Part shown: positions 1-7,220 of the stretch, one piece after another | How positions within the stretch are numbered: the first letter of the stretch is position 1 | Layout of the letters: each line of letters starts with the position of its first letter | NCBI GenBank assembly: GCA_035653295.1 | Contig: DASRCB010000015.1 | Location: 1-29,605 of the forward strand | Direction of reading: 5' to 3' | Source: DASRCB01 sp035653295 | Lineage (GTDB): Bacteria; Acidobacteriota; Terriglobia; Bryobacterales; Bryobacteraceae | Length of the DNA: 29,605 nt | The notes under the pieces: model-generated | Database searches by the model: none | Seen by the model: the letters and a program-made list of their open reading frames with translations, nothing else | What the model was told of the DNA's origin: nothing | Position numbers and translations under genes: made by a program

Positions 1-1974
1 CTGCCGCGGCACGGTCAGCTCCGCGGGCGCCAGCGTGCGCATCAGCGCGTCCAGAGCATGGCGCTGATCGGCCCCCGATTCCCTCTGCCATGGCGTGCGG
101 CCGTCGCCCCGAATGGCGTAAATGTAATCCTCGCCGCCGACGCTTGCAGCAGTGGATTCCACCGCATAGCGGTGATACATGAAGATCGGCACGAGCGCTT
201 CTTCGACCGTGGCCATCGGTGCGCCGTTTCGGATGGTGTGCGCGCCCATGCGGTCCAGCGCCGCGCGCCGGACGTTCATCATGCGATCCAGCTCATCGGC
301 CTGATTCACGCCATTCGACCACTGATCGACCCGCGGGCGCGTCCCGAGATCCTGGTTCGTCATAAACCGAAGATCCTGGGTCCAGGCATTGTCGAGAATC
401 TTCGTCAGCCCCTGCCGCTCATCCGTGCCCCGAGGAAACTCACGGTACCCGTAGTCGATCGTGACCTTATCCCAGTCGCCGATTCGCGCCGGATACGCAT
501 TCGACAGATCGATGGATCCGTCGGCGCGCAGGGTCTCGCGCGGGTGTGGATAATCCATGACCGAGATCCAGCCCCGCGTGCTGTCGTAGTAGTTGTGCTC
601 GAGCCCGAGCGTATGGCCGACTTCATGCGCCGCAAGCTGGCGGATGCGGGCCAACGCGGTCTGGTACAGCACGTCCGGCCGCTCGTCGCCAGTAACATAC
701 GGCGAGAGCAGTCCTTCGAAGATCAGAAAATCCTGCCGGTCGCGGAGCGAACCGAGCGTGACCGTCGCCTTCAGAATTTCGCCGGTGCGCGGATCGATCA
801 CCGGGTTGCCGATGCTCCAGCCGCGCGTGGAGCGATGCACCCAGTTGATGACGTTGTAGCGAATGTCCATCGGATCGGCGCCGGGAGGCAGCACCGAAAC
901 CTGGAAAGCGTTGCGGAATCCCGCCGCTTCGAAAGCCTGGTTCCACCAGCTGGCGCCCTCGATCAGTGCCTTCTGCACGTCGGCGGGCGCGCCGGGATCC
1001 ACGTAATACCGGAGCGGCTCGACCGGCTCGCTGATGGCGGCATTCGGATCTTTCTTCTCCAGCCGATGGCGCAGAATGAAGCGCTGAACGATGTCGTCTC
1101 CGATAGGCGCGCTGTAGTCGACAAAGACGTTCGGAATGTACCCCGATCGGGGATCGAACCGGCGCGGCTTGTAGCCGGCATCGGGCAGTTGCACCAGCGA
1201 GTAATGCTCGCGCAGCGTGACAGCGTCTGCGTTGGGCGAGACGCTCGCCACCGTGCCCGATGTGAGCCCCTGGTTCACCGGCGCCGCCCGTCCGCCCCCG
1301 GCGCCGATCGGCCGCGGACCCTGCACCGGGAAGCCGAAGCCTCCGCCTTCCTCCGCGCCTTTGGTGAAGGTCAGCATGACTTCGATCTCCGTGTTCCTGG
1401 GAAACGACCTGGTGCGCGGCATGTACACCGCGCTTTGATTCTCGTCGACGTGATAGTGGCCGGGCCTGAGTGCCTCGCCAGCCCGGTATCCATCGCGCAG
1501 GAAGAAATCGTTCGCGGGCACGAGAACGCGGCCGTTCGTTTCGGCGGCGACTTTCGATGCCCGAATGATCGATGTCGCGAACGAGTCCTCCACTGACCGG
1601 CGCTCGGCCGGATTCGGGCTGGTGGATCGGAACGACTCGTTGTGCTCGACCAGGAACACCTTCGACCCGACTCGGTAGAACGACACAATCGCCGATTCGC
1701 CCGCCTGACCGCGATCGAGACCGATGTCGTTCGACCCCAGGCCGGTCGCCAGACCCGTTACATACAGGAAATCCACGTCGAAGCGCGGGACCTCCAGCCA
1801 CAGCGCGCCCTGCCGCTCATCCCAGTACAGCGGGAAGTACCCGTCCAGCTTCGTCATGCCCGCTGTTTTCTGTTCGATGGTGGGGAGCGGGACCGGCTCC
1901 GAACTGCTTTGGCCGAAAAGCGCCGGGACGACACCGAGCAAACAGCCGAGGCTTAGAACTTCCCTGCGTGTCAT
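1..1974 (-). CDS. Secreted zinc-dependent metalloprotease, DUF5117/DUF4953 type (3' end outside window)
   Basis: The open frame begins at the ATG complementary to 1972-1974 and runs without a stop to the window edge, giving 658 visible codons; the C-terminus is missing. The N-terminus MTRREVLSLGCLLGVVPALF is an export signal with an Arg-Arg pair, so Tat or Sec export is possible; no good lipobox follows. The zinc site HEVGHTLGLEHN lies at residues 450-461 (H450, E451, H454 and probable third ligand H460), the extended metzincin-like pattern of the acidobacterial/bacteroidetal DUF5117-DUF4953 metalloproteases. An early segment around residues 50-80 (WLEVPRFDVDFLYVTGLATG) also fits that family. 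The usual length is about 800 residues, so roughly 150-200 residues are missing. It probably degrades protein outside the cytoplasm; the substrate is unknown. There is no clear Shine-Dalgarno, but a TACACT hexamer sits 9 nt before the start. The + strand frame opposite is a shadow. Confidence 0.9.
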   Translation of the reverse strand, partial: MTRREVLSLGCLLGVVPALFGQSSSEPVPLPTIEQKTAGMTKLDGYFPLYWDERQGALWLEVPRFDVDFLYVTGLATGLGSNDIGLDRGQAGESAIVSFYRVGSKVFLVEHNESFRSTSPNPAERRSVEDSFATSIIRASKVAAETNGRVLVPANDFFLRDGYRAGEALRPGHYHVDENQSAVYMPRTRSFPRNTEIEVMLTFTKGAEEGGGFGFPVQGPRPIGAGGGRAAPVNQGLTSGTVASVSPNADAVTLREHYSLVQLPDAGYKPRRFDPRSGYIPNVFVDYSAPIGDDIVQRFILRHRLEKKDPNAAISEPVEPLRYYVDPGAPADVQKALIEGASWWNQAFEAAGFRNAFQVSVLPPGADPMDIRYNVINWVHRSTRGWSIGNPVIDPRTGEILKATVTLGSLRDRQDFLIFEGLLSPYVTGDERPDVLYQTALARIRQLAAHEVGHTLGLEHNYYDSTRGWISVMDYPHPRETLRADGSIDLSNAYPARIGDWDKVTIDYGYREFPRGTDERQGLTKILDNAWTQDLRFMTNQDLGTRPRVDQWSNGVNQADELDRMMNVRRAALDRMGAHTIRNGAPMATVEEALVPIFMYHRYAVESTAASVGGEDYIYAIRGDGRTPWQRESGADQRHALDALMRTLAPAELTVPRQ

Positions 1975-1983
1975 GTTTCTCTG

Positions 1984-1989
1984 AGTGTA
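1984..1989 (-). promoter_or_regulatory. Candidate -10 element TACACT for the metalloprotease
   Basis: On the minus strand TACACT lies 9 nt upstream of the metalloprotease ATG, which would give a leader of only 2-3 nt. No convincing -35 element is visible. The same hexamer occurs 11 nt before the YncE-like gene (12543-12548, minus strand). Confidence 0.35.
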
Positions 1990-2160
1990 ACGGCCCGTTG
2001 ACACCGTTTGCTGCGTAACACGACTCGCGCTGCCAGCATCTTCTGAGCGGACGTGTTACAGTCGGGTAAGTACGGCACTCAAGCCTGCCGGATCACCGTT
2101 CAGATCCAATTGCTTCCGTGTGCCTGTTTTTCGGTGCGTCCAGTCGCGGCATATGGTTAA

Positions 2161-3216
2161 ATGAGTCATTTTAGAGCTATGTCTCAGTCTGGCTTCAGGT
2201 TACGGCGTGACTGGCACGCCCTTGGCCGGCGGCTTCGGGAATTGAGACTGATCGCCAAAGGCGCGCTGTCCACCAAACACCCGGTGATGGCGCACATCAT
2301 TCCCATACGGCGATGCAACCTCTCGTGCACCTACTGTAACGAGTACGACAACTACTCGGCCCCGGTGCCAAAAGACGTCATGTTCCGGCGGCTGGACAAG
2401 CTGGCCGAACTGGGCACCAGCATCATTACCTTCAGCGGCGGCGAGCCGCTGCTGCACCCCGAGCTCGACGACCTCATCGCCCATGTGCGCCGCAACGGCG
2501 CGCTGGCCTGCATGATCACCAACGGCTATCTGCTCACCGCCGATCGCGTCCGCCGGCTGAACCGCGCCGGGCTCGACCACATGCAGATCAGCATCGATAA
2601 CGTGCAGCCCGACGATGTGTCCAAGAAAAGCCTGAAGGTGCTGGACAAGAAGCTCCAGATCCTCGCCGAAAACGCTCTGTTCCACGTCAACATCAACTCC
2701 GTCCTGGGAGGCGGCATTCGCAACGCCGAAGACGCGCTCACTGTAGGCCGGCGAGCGATCGAGCTGGGCTTCACCTCGACCGTCGGCATCATTCACGACG
2801 GCGACGGCCAGCTGCGGCCGCTGGGCGAGCAGGAGCGGCATGTCTTTCTGGAAATGAAGAAATTCGAGAAGTCGAATTTCTCGCAGATCAACTACTTCCA
2901 GGACGCGATCATCCGTGGGCAGGCGAGCGACTGGCGCTGCCGCGCCGGCGGGCGTTATCTGTACATCTGCGAGGACGGCCTGGTTCACTACTGCTCGCAG
3001 CAGCGCGGCTATCCGGCCCGCCCTCTGTCCACTTATACCCCGGCCGATGTGCGGCGCGAGTACCTGACCAAGAAGAGCTGCGCCCCGTACTGCACCGTCT
3101 CCTGCGTGCATCAGATCTCGTACTTCGACTTCTTCCGCGACCCGCAGATATTGGAACCTGAAGGCTCCCCGGCGCTTGAAACCCCAGGCAGCGGCCTCGT
3201 GCAGATCGAGCGATAA
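2161..3216 (+). CDS. Radical SAM protein with partial SPASM-like C-terminus
   Basis: A 351-residue radical SAM enzyme. The [4Fe-4S]/SAM motif is C52-x3-C56-x2-C59 in RRCNLSCTYCNEYDN, followed by SGGEPL (residues 92-97), which binds the SAM amino group. The C-terminal third has six more cysteines: C260, C270, C278 and then C307-x3-C311-x3-C315. This resembles a shortened SPASM/twitch domain with auxiliary iron-sulfur cluster(s). Substrate and product cannot be read from the sequence; peptide, sugar or lipid-head modification are all possible. It is not an HpnH-like sequence. The start is uncertain: ATG 2161 has TATGGT only 3 nt upstream, and ATG 2179 is an alternative with a weak TAGAG upstream. 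Only 37 nt separate its stop from the paired SMR-like genes, so the three are likely cotranscribed. Confidence 0.88.
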   Translation: MSHFRAMSQSGFRLRRDWHALGRRLRELRLIAKGALSTKHPVMAHIIPIRRCNLSCTYCNEYDNYSAPVPKDVMFRRLDKLAELGTSIITFSGGEPLLHPELDDLIAHVRRNGALACMITNGYLLTADRVRRLNRAGLDHMQISIDNVQPDDVSKKSLKVLDKKLQILAENALFHVNINSVLGGGIRNAEDALTVGRRAIELGFTSTVGIIHDGDGQLRPLGEQERHVFLEMKKFEKSNFSQINYFQDAIIRGQASDWRCRAGGRYLYICEDGLVHYCSQQRGYPARPLSTYTPADVRREYLTKKSCAPYCTVSCVHQISYFDFFRDPQILEPEGSPALETPGSGLVQIER

Positions 3217-3253
3217 ACCGCCGATTAGGCTATCGTCTACCATTGGAGGAGAA

Positions 3254-3664
3254 TTGAGCGCCGCCACGGCCACGACGACCGCCATCATCGATCAAACGGA
3301 CAAGCAGCGGCGGGCGCTGCTGCTCGTATTCTGCTGCACTCTGTTCGGCGCCGCCGCGCAGGTCCTGATCAAGACCGGGGCCACGCACCTTGCCCATCCC
3401 AGCCTGCTCACTGCGGCTCTCGGCATGGTCACGAACAAATTCCTGTTCTGCGGCTACAGCCTGTACGGGATCAGCACCATTCTGCTGGTCATCGCGCTGA
3501 AAGACGGTGAGCTGTCCATCACCTACCCGGTGATCGCCCTTACGTATGTCTGGGTGGCCATGCTGTCGTATTTCCTGATGCACGAGTCCATGGGGCTCTA
3601 TAAAATCATCGGCATTTCACTGATCGTGACCGGCGTCGCCATAGTGGGAAAGGCGAAGCGGTGA
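3254..3664 (+). CDS. SMR/EamA-type small membrane transporter subunit, first of a pair (TTG start)
   Basis: A 136-residue protein with about four hydrophobic helices: LLLVFCCTLFGAAAQVLIK, LTAALGMVTNKFLFCGYSLY, the segment ending LLVIALKD, and the C-terminal pair through IGISLIVTGVAIV. The LKDGELSITYPVIALTYVWV segment is typical of half-size DMT-superfamily proteins such as EmrE and ArnE/ArnF. TTG 3254 is chosen because GGAGGAG (3245-3251) sits just upstream; an upstream in-frame ATG at 3176 would overlap the radical SAM gene by 41 nt. Its stop overlaps the next start by 4 nt (GTGA), so the two are translationally coupled and probably form a heterodimer. Being next to a radical SAM enzyme suggests flipping or export of the modified product rather than general drug efflux, but this is inference. 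Confidence 0.82.
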   Translation: MSAATATTTAIIDQTDKQRRALLLVFCCTLFGAAAQVLIKTGATHLAHPSLLTAALGMVTNKFLFCGYSLYGISTILLVIALKDGELSITYPVIALTYVWVAMLSYFLMHESMGLYKIIGISLIVTGVAIVGKAKR

Positions 3665-4023
3665 GTCACACAGCCACTCCGTTTTCCTCCATGGTGCTGG
3701 TGTTTACCGGCGCGTTTATCGGCTCCATCGGCGCGGCATTTCTCAAGGCCGGCGCCGGCCGCCTGCAGATGTCGGTTGCCGCATTGGCCTCCAACTGGCG
3801 CCTTGGCGTCGGCATCCTCGCCTACTGCGTGTCGTCGGTCTTCTTTGTGTACGGAAATGCGCGCGGCGAGCTCAGCGTTCTGTATCCGATCGTCGCGCTC
3901 GGCTACATCTGGACCCTGGTCTGGTCCCGCATCTTCTTCCGCGAGCCCTTCACCCGCGTGAAGTTTTTCGGTGTTGGCCTGATCCTCGTCGGTGTCTTTT
4001 TCCTGAACGCCGCGAGCGGCTAG
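3661..4023 (+). CDS. SMR/EamA-type small membrane transporter subunit, second of a pair (GTG start)
   Basis: A 120-residue, four-helix membrane protein with the same layout as its upstream partner. GELSVLYPIVALGYIWTLVW matches GELSITYPVIALTYVWVAML in the first gene, and both end in a glycine-rich helix (FGVGLILVGVFFL). The GTG start at 3661 overlaps the preceding TGA by 4 nt. Two non-identical half transporters encoded in tandem is the arrangement of ArnE/ArnF and of paired SMR proteins, in which the subunits probably insert in opposite orientations. The substrate is not identifiable. The gene is followed directly by a cluster of hairpins. Confidence 0.82.
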   Translation: MSHTATPFSSMVLVFTGAFIGSIGAAFLKAGAGRLQMSVAALASNWRLGVGILAYCVSSVFFVYGNARGELSVLYPIVALGYIWTLVWSRIFFREPFTRVKFFGVGLILVGVFFLNAASG

Positions 4024-4040
4024 ATTGCGATTGCTGTGGT

Positions 4041-4057
4041 GTAAGCCTTTGGCTTGC
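4041..4057 (+). repeat. Palindromic repeat unit, imperfect (AAGCC/GGCTT core)
   Basis: Arms GTAAGCC and GGCTTGC surround a TTT loop and pair over 7 positions with one G-T wobble. It is a diverged copy of the family with arms GTGCAAGCC/GGCTTGCAC found at 4129, 9687, 9800, 9821, 9876 and 28980. Confidence 0.7.
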
Positions 4058-4073
4058 GCGGCTCGATTGGGGG

Positions 4074-4109
4074 GCAGGGCCTCGCCCTGCGGCGGGCTCC
4101 CAGCCCGCC
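4074..4109. repeat. Two adjacent perfect GC hairpins
   Basis: GCAGGGC (4074-4080), loop CTC, GCCCTGC (4084-4090) is followed with no gap by GGCGGGCT (4091-4098), loop CCC, AGCCCGCC (4102-4109). Both are perfect inverted repeats with a 3-nt loop. They lie between two convergent genes and may act as a bidirectional transcription barrier, though no T-run follows, so they are not classical intrinsic terminators. Confidence 0.75.
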
Positions 4110-4128
4110 TCTGGAGTTGCCGATTGTG

Positions 4129-4149
4129 GTGCAAGCCATTGGCTTGCAC
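4129..4149 (+). repeat. Palindromic repeat unit, perfect 9-bp stem
   Basis: GTGCAAGCC (4129-4137), loop ATT, GGCTTGCAC (4141-4149) pair perfectly over 9 bp. This is the best-preserved member of the family. Confidence 0.85.
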
Positions 4150-4172
4150 ACGGGGGACTCTCAGCCTCTAGA

Positions 4173-4186
4173 AGGCGCTTCCGCCT
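4173..4186. repeat. Small hairpin AGGCG/CGCCT near the end of the nucleotidyltransferase gene
   Basis: AGGCG (4173-4177), loop CTTC, CGCCT (4182-4186) forms a 5-bp stem 29 nt beyond the stop of the minus-strand gene that ends at 4216. It could contribute to termination, but it is short and lacks a U-tract. Confidence 0.4.
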
Positions 4187-4215
4187 GCCGGCATGCCGCG
4201 GATTGACTCGAACCG

Positions 4216-5616
4216 CTACTTCCGAGCTCCCGTCACCACCGGCTCCTGGGCGCGGCGACGCGCCGAAACCGCCAGCACCGGATCGGGACTGCGCCGCTTC
4301 CCTTCCGGCGGACCACCCGGACCGCCCGCGCCATTCGCCGCCGCGGCCAGTTCCTCGGGCGTCGGCTCTGGCGGCTTCTTCGGCCGGGCATCCAGGCGTT
4401 TTGCAATCACCTGCGCCCGCAGCTTCTCGAACTTCGGTGTTCCCGGAACACCGCCCTCAGCCTGAACGTCGGCATCCGTCACTTCCAGCGAGGCCGGCAG
4501 GTACTTCTCGAAGTAGTTGCGAATCCGGTCCTGCACCACGCGCTGCTGTGAGCGCACCAGCAGGAACAGCACCTCGTCTCCGGCGGCTTTATGCAGCACC
4601 GCGTAAACCTGCGAGGGCTTGCGGAGCTTGGGCGACTTCACCGCCGATTCCAGCTTCTTCGCCCGCGCCTCCAGCTTCTGCCACAGTTCCACATCCTCCT
4701 TTGGCATCGCCGTTGCCTTGATCAGCGCCTGCTTTTCCTTCGGATTCAGCTTCTCCGTGAGCACGTTCAAAAACAGGCCGAGGTTCTGCAGCCGGATATC
4801 CACGCCGAATGGAACCAGCTGCCGCGCCTTGTGCAGCTTCTGCAGGCCGGCGACGTTCTGCTTCGGCCCGGTCAGCGCGGGAGAATACAGCCCCAGCAGT
4901 TTTTCCTGCTCCAGCGCGAGAATCACGGCGCCGGGATCGGGCTCGTCGGCAATCCGCCGCAACTCGTCCATCAACGCCTCGGGCCCGATGCGCTTCTCCA
5001 TCTCCGCCTCGAGCGCGTTCTGGAACTGGCTCATGGTCCGCTCGTCGATGGTGAACCCCAGCCTCGCCCGCAGCCGAATGAGCCGCAGCATGCGAACGGG
5101 ATCGTCATACAGAGTGTAATTGCCGACGGCGCGCAGCTCTTTCCGCTCCAGATCGCCGATGCCGTTATTGGGATCGACGAGCAACCCGCGCGAGGCTCGT
5201 GAAAGCGAGATCGCGATCGCGTTGATGGTGAAGTCGCGGCCGCGCAGGTCCTCGTAGATGGTCGCCGGCGATACCTGCGGCTTGCCCCCCGGTTTCGGAT
5301 ACTTCTCCGAGCGGGCCATGCCGATAGTGGTCCGCGCCCCACCGGGAAACACCATGTGGGCGATCTTCCGAAGCTCGTCGGTGGAGGTGATCGTGGCGCC
5401 GGTTTTCGCCGCCACGGTCTTCGCCAGCTTCAGCGCGTTGCCTTCGACGGTGAAATCGATCTCCCGCAGCGGAAAGCCGCCCAGCATGTCGCGCATTGCC
5501 CCGCCGGTGAGAAACAGGCCCACGTTGGCGTCGGCGGCCGCGGCCTGAATCTCGGAGAGCATCTTCGCCTGAGCCGCGCTCAGGTGATTCTCCAGCATGA
5601 ACATGTAGTCGCTCAT
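4216..5616 (-). CDS. cca: CCA tRNA nucleotidyltransferase / poly(A) polymerase family (class II)
   Basis: A 466-residue class II nucleotidyltransferase that would add or repair the 3'-CCA of tRNA, or add A residues. Motifs in order are LTGGAMRD (residues 36-43, nucleotide-binding Gly-Gly and Arg-Asp), the metal-binding carboxylates in REIDFTV (E52 and D54), GRDFTINA (126-133) and DDPVRMLRLIRLRARLGF (171-188), the hallmark of the tRNA/NTP-binding neck. No C-terminal HD phosphohydrolase motif is visible. The last 50 or so residues form a Pro/Gly/Ala-rich, positively charged tail (PPEPTPEELAAAANGAGGPG and on) that is probably disordered. The first metal ligand is Glu rather than the more common Asp, within family tolerance. 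CCA-adding versus A-adding specificity cannot be decided by eye. The gene lies 50 nt downstream of the recombinase gene and is probably cotranscribed with it. ATG 5604 is an alternative start. Confidence 0.9.
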   Translation of the reverse strand: MSDYMFMLENHLSAAQAKMLSEIQAAAADANVGLFLTGGAMRDMLGGFPLREIDFTVEGNALKLAKTVAAKTGATITSTDELRKIAHMVFPGGARTTIGMARSEKYPKPGGKPQVSPATIYEDLRGRDFTINAIAISLSRASRGLLVDPNNGIGDLERKELRAVGNYTLYDDPVRMLRLIRLRARLGFTIDERTMSQFQNALEAEMEKRIGPEALMDELRRIADEPDPGAVILALEQEKLLGLYSPALTGPKQNVAGLQKLHKARQLVPFGVDIRLQNLGLFLNVLTEKLNPKEKQALIKATAMPKEDVELWQKLEARAKKLESAVKSPKLRKPSQVYAVLHKAAGDEVLFLLVRSQQRVVQDRIRNYFEKYLPASLEVTDADVQAEGGVPGTPKFEKLRAQVIAKRLDARPKKPPEPTPEELAAAANGAGGPGGPPEGKRRSPDPVLAVSARRRAQEPVVTGARK

Positions 5617-5666
5617 GGCAGTCTAGTGTGCCCTTCGGCGCTCCCGCGCCTGCTTCGTCCGCGGCT

Positions 5667-6557
5667 TCATGCGCGGGGATGGTGCTGGTCGATGGTGCTG
5701 CGCAGTCTCGATCTCATCACGTGCGTATAGATCTGCGTGGTGGAGATGTCGGCGTGTCCCAGCATGGTTTGCACGCTCCTCAGGTCCGCTCCACCCTCCA
5801 GCAGATGAGTGGCGAAGCTGTGACGAATCACGTGCGGGGTCAGTTCCCGCGCGATCCCGGCCTTGCGGCCGTATGCGCCCAGTAGCTTCCAGAAACTCTT
5901 CCGGCTCAGACAGCTTCCTCTTGCGGTGACGAACAGATAGGGGCTCATGCGGCCTTTTAACAGCGCGCCTCGTCCGTCCTTCAGCCAGGCTTCAACAGCC
6001 TGCAGCGCCACTCGCCCAACCGGAACCAGGCGCTGCTTGTTTCCTTTGCCCGTCACCCGGACGATCCCGTGACTCGCTTCAATATCAGTGAGATGAAGGC
6101 GGCAAAGCTCGCTCACGCGTAGTCCGGTGGCGTATAGAAACTCGATCATCGCCCGATCCCGCAGGCCCAGCGCCGTGGCCGGGTCGGGGGCCGCGAGGAG
6201 CCGCTCCATCTCTTCGCGATTCATGAACTTAGGGATCGTCTGCCACTGCCCGGGCAGGGTGAGAGCGGCGGTCGGATCGCTGTCCACGGCCCCTTCCTGG
6301 AGTAGGAACGCGTAGAAATTCCGGAGCGTGGTGATGTGCCGGGCAATGGACCGGACTGCCAGTCCGGAGCCGTACAACGAATCGACCCACGCCCTCAGCA
6401 GCTCGGGCGTGACCTCGGCCGACTCCCCGGCCCAACGTGTAAACCCTTCCAAATCAGCAGAATAGGCGCTGATCGTGTTCGCCGCAAGACGCTTCTCCAC
6501 CCGGCAGAAGCTCAGGAACGCACGTAGCCTCGCACGTAACCCGGCGGCGGGATGCAT
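5667..6557 (-). CDS. xerD: Site-specific tyrosine recombinase, XerC/XerD family
   Basis: A 296-residue recombinase with an N-terminal SAM-like core-binding domain (about residues 5-95) and a C-terminal catalytic domain. All catalytic residues are visible: R147 in LYATGLRVSEL, K171 in VTGKGNKQRLVPV, H242 and R245 in TPHVIRHSFATHLL, H268 in LGHADISTTQIYTH, and nucleophile Y277. Length and motifs match chromosomal Xer recombinases, which resolve chromosome dimers at dif; the LGHADISTTQIYTHV wording is closer to XerD, but C versus D is not certain. ATG 6557 is chosen because homologous sequence begins there (MHPAAGLRARLRAFLSFCRV). An in-frame ATG at 6644 would add 29 unconvincing residues and overlap the divergent gene. 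There is no Shine-Dalgarno; TATCAT lies exactly 6 nt before the ATG, consistent with a leaderless mRNA. No adjacent integron or phage genes suggest a mobile role. Confidence 0.93.
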   Translation of the reverse strand: MHPAAGLRARLRAFLSFCRVEKRLAANTISAYSADLEGFTRWAGESAEVTPELLRAWVDSLYGSGLAVRSIARHITTLRNFYAFLLQEGAVDSDPTAALTLPGQWQTIPKFMNREEMERLLAAPDPATALGLRDRAMIEFLYATGLRVSELCRLHLTDIEASHGIVRVTGKGNKQRLVPVGRVALQAVEAWLKDGRGALLKGRMSPYLFVTARGSCLSRKSFWKLLGAYGRKAGIARELTPHVIRHSFATHLLEGGADLRSVQTMLGHADISTTQIYTHVMRSRLRSTIDQHHPRA

Positions 6558-6563
6558 CGGCCA

Positions 6564-6569
6564 ATGATA
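6564..6569 (-). promoter_or_regulatory. Candidate leaderless-type -10 element TATCAT for xerD
   Basis: The minus strand reads TATCAT, six bases (TGGCCG), then the xerD ATG. That spacing puts the expected transcription start at or next to the A of ATG. No Shine-Dalgarno is present; the upstream 30 nt are AT-rich but hold no clear -35. Confidence 0.5.
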
Positions 6570-6615
6570 CAATATTCGCGAAATTGTTTGAAAGAGAACT
6601 GTAGCTGCGCCGTCC

Positions 6616-6623
6616 GGGAGGAG
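6616..6623 (+). promoter_or_regulatory. Strong Shine-Dalgarno GGGAGGAG that points to a CTG start
   Basis: GGAGG (6617-6621) is 6 nt before CTG 6628. No ATG, GTG or TTG lies in frame at a usable distance; the next in-frame GTG, 6694, is over 70 nt away. The ribosome site therefore favours a CTG start for the DUF6982-like gene. Confidence 0.6.
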
Positions 6624-6627
6624 CATC

Positions 6628-7116
6628 CTGGCCGCCTCCACCAATAAGAAGGTCCTCGTTTCCCGGTTCGATCGCGAGCCGGTAACCGGGTTCGTGAATC
6701 CCCAGACGTGGCTCCAGGACGGCGGCCTCGAACTGCTCAGCGCCGGCGGCAGCGTGCTCGTCCTGCCCTACCCCGACGTCAAGCTGGTCTCCTTCGTCCG
6801 CGACTTCGACCAGGGTGAACCACGCCGCGAGCTGCGCACCTTTACCACGCGCCCGAAGATGGAAGGCCTCTGGGTGCGCCTGACCTTCCGCGACGGCGAC
6901 GCCATGGACGGTATCCTGTCGAATAATTTGCTCCAGCTCGAGCCGCACGGATTCAGCGTCATCCCCCCCGACCCCGATTACCAGAACCAGCGCGTGTTCG
7001 TGCCGCGTTCCGCCCTGCGTGGCATGCAGGTGCTGGGAGTTGTGGGCAGCCCGCTTACTGTAGGCCGGCGCAAAAAGCCTGTACCCAGAGAGCAGATCCA
7101 GCTGTTCGACAAGTGA
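6628..7116 (+). CDS. DUF6982-like conserved acidobacterial protein, probable CTG start
   Basis: A protein of about 162 residues if it starts at CTG 6628, or 140 from GTG 6694. The longer form is preferred because a strong Shine-Dalgarno lies at 6616-6623 and because the extra N-terminus (KKVLVSRFDREPVTGFVNPQ) reads like the conserved opening of DUF6982-like proteins. The rest is a compact beta-rich domain with GGLELLSAGGSVLVLPYPDV, LRTFTTRPKMEGLWVRLTF and a C-terminal RVFVPRSALRGMQVLGVVG. The family has no established biochemical role; relatives occur in Acidobacteria and the beta-rich fold is compatible with a binding or PilZ-like module, but this is only an impression. It is divergent from xerD. 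There are no membrane segments, so it is probably cytoplasmic. The family assignment is from memory of conserved wording. Confidence 0.75.
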   Translation: MAASTNKKVLVSRFDREPVTGFVNPQTWLQDGGLELLSAGGSVLVLPYPDVKLVSFVRDFDQGEPRRELRTFTTRPKMEGLWVRLTFRDGDAMDGILSNNLLQLEPHGFSVIPPDPDYQNQRVFVPRSALRGMQVLGVVGSPLTVGRRKKPVPREQIQLFDK

Positions 7117-7130
7117 CAGATGATCCGGTG

Positions 7131-7220
7131 ATGATTCGCCTTCGCGAAACGGGCCCCTCCCGCTTTCTGCTCGTGAGCCGCGGATTTCAGTGGACCAACG
7201 AGTTGCCCTTCAACGGCTGA
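7131..7220 (+). CDS. Possible 29-residue peptide downstream of the DUF6982-like gene
   Basis: ATG 7131 opens a 29-codon frame beginning MIRLRETGPSRF, containing LLVSRGFQWTNELPFNG and ending at TGA 7218-7220. It starts 14 nt after the preceding stop on the same strand, most of its third positions are G or C as in neighbouring genes, and it ends in a tail-to-tail 11-nt overlap with the response regulator. No strong Shine-Dalgarno is visible; GTG 7128 is an alternative start. No known family is recognised. It may be a true small gene, a remnant of a longer gene, or chance. Confidence 0.35.
   Translation: MIRLRETGPSRFLLVSRGFQWTNELPFNG

Noticed and set aside
58..1596. 512-codon open frame on the + strand
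   Set aside because: The minus strand carries the HEVGHTLGLEHN metalloprotease through the same region, so the + frame is a shadow.
3230..3288. Start of the first SMR-like gene at ATG 3176
   Set aside because: This would overlap the radical SAM gene and add hydrophilic residues; TTG 3254 has a good Shine-Dalgarno just upstream.
4074..4109. Classical intrinsic terminator
   Set aside because: The stems are strong but no T-tract follows on either strand.
5667..6557. Integron or mobile element based on the tyrosine recombinase
   Set aside because: There are no gene cassettes, att repeats, phage genes or transposases nearby, and the sequence fits a housekeeping Xer recombinase.
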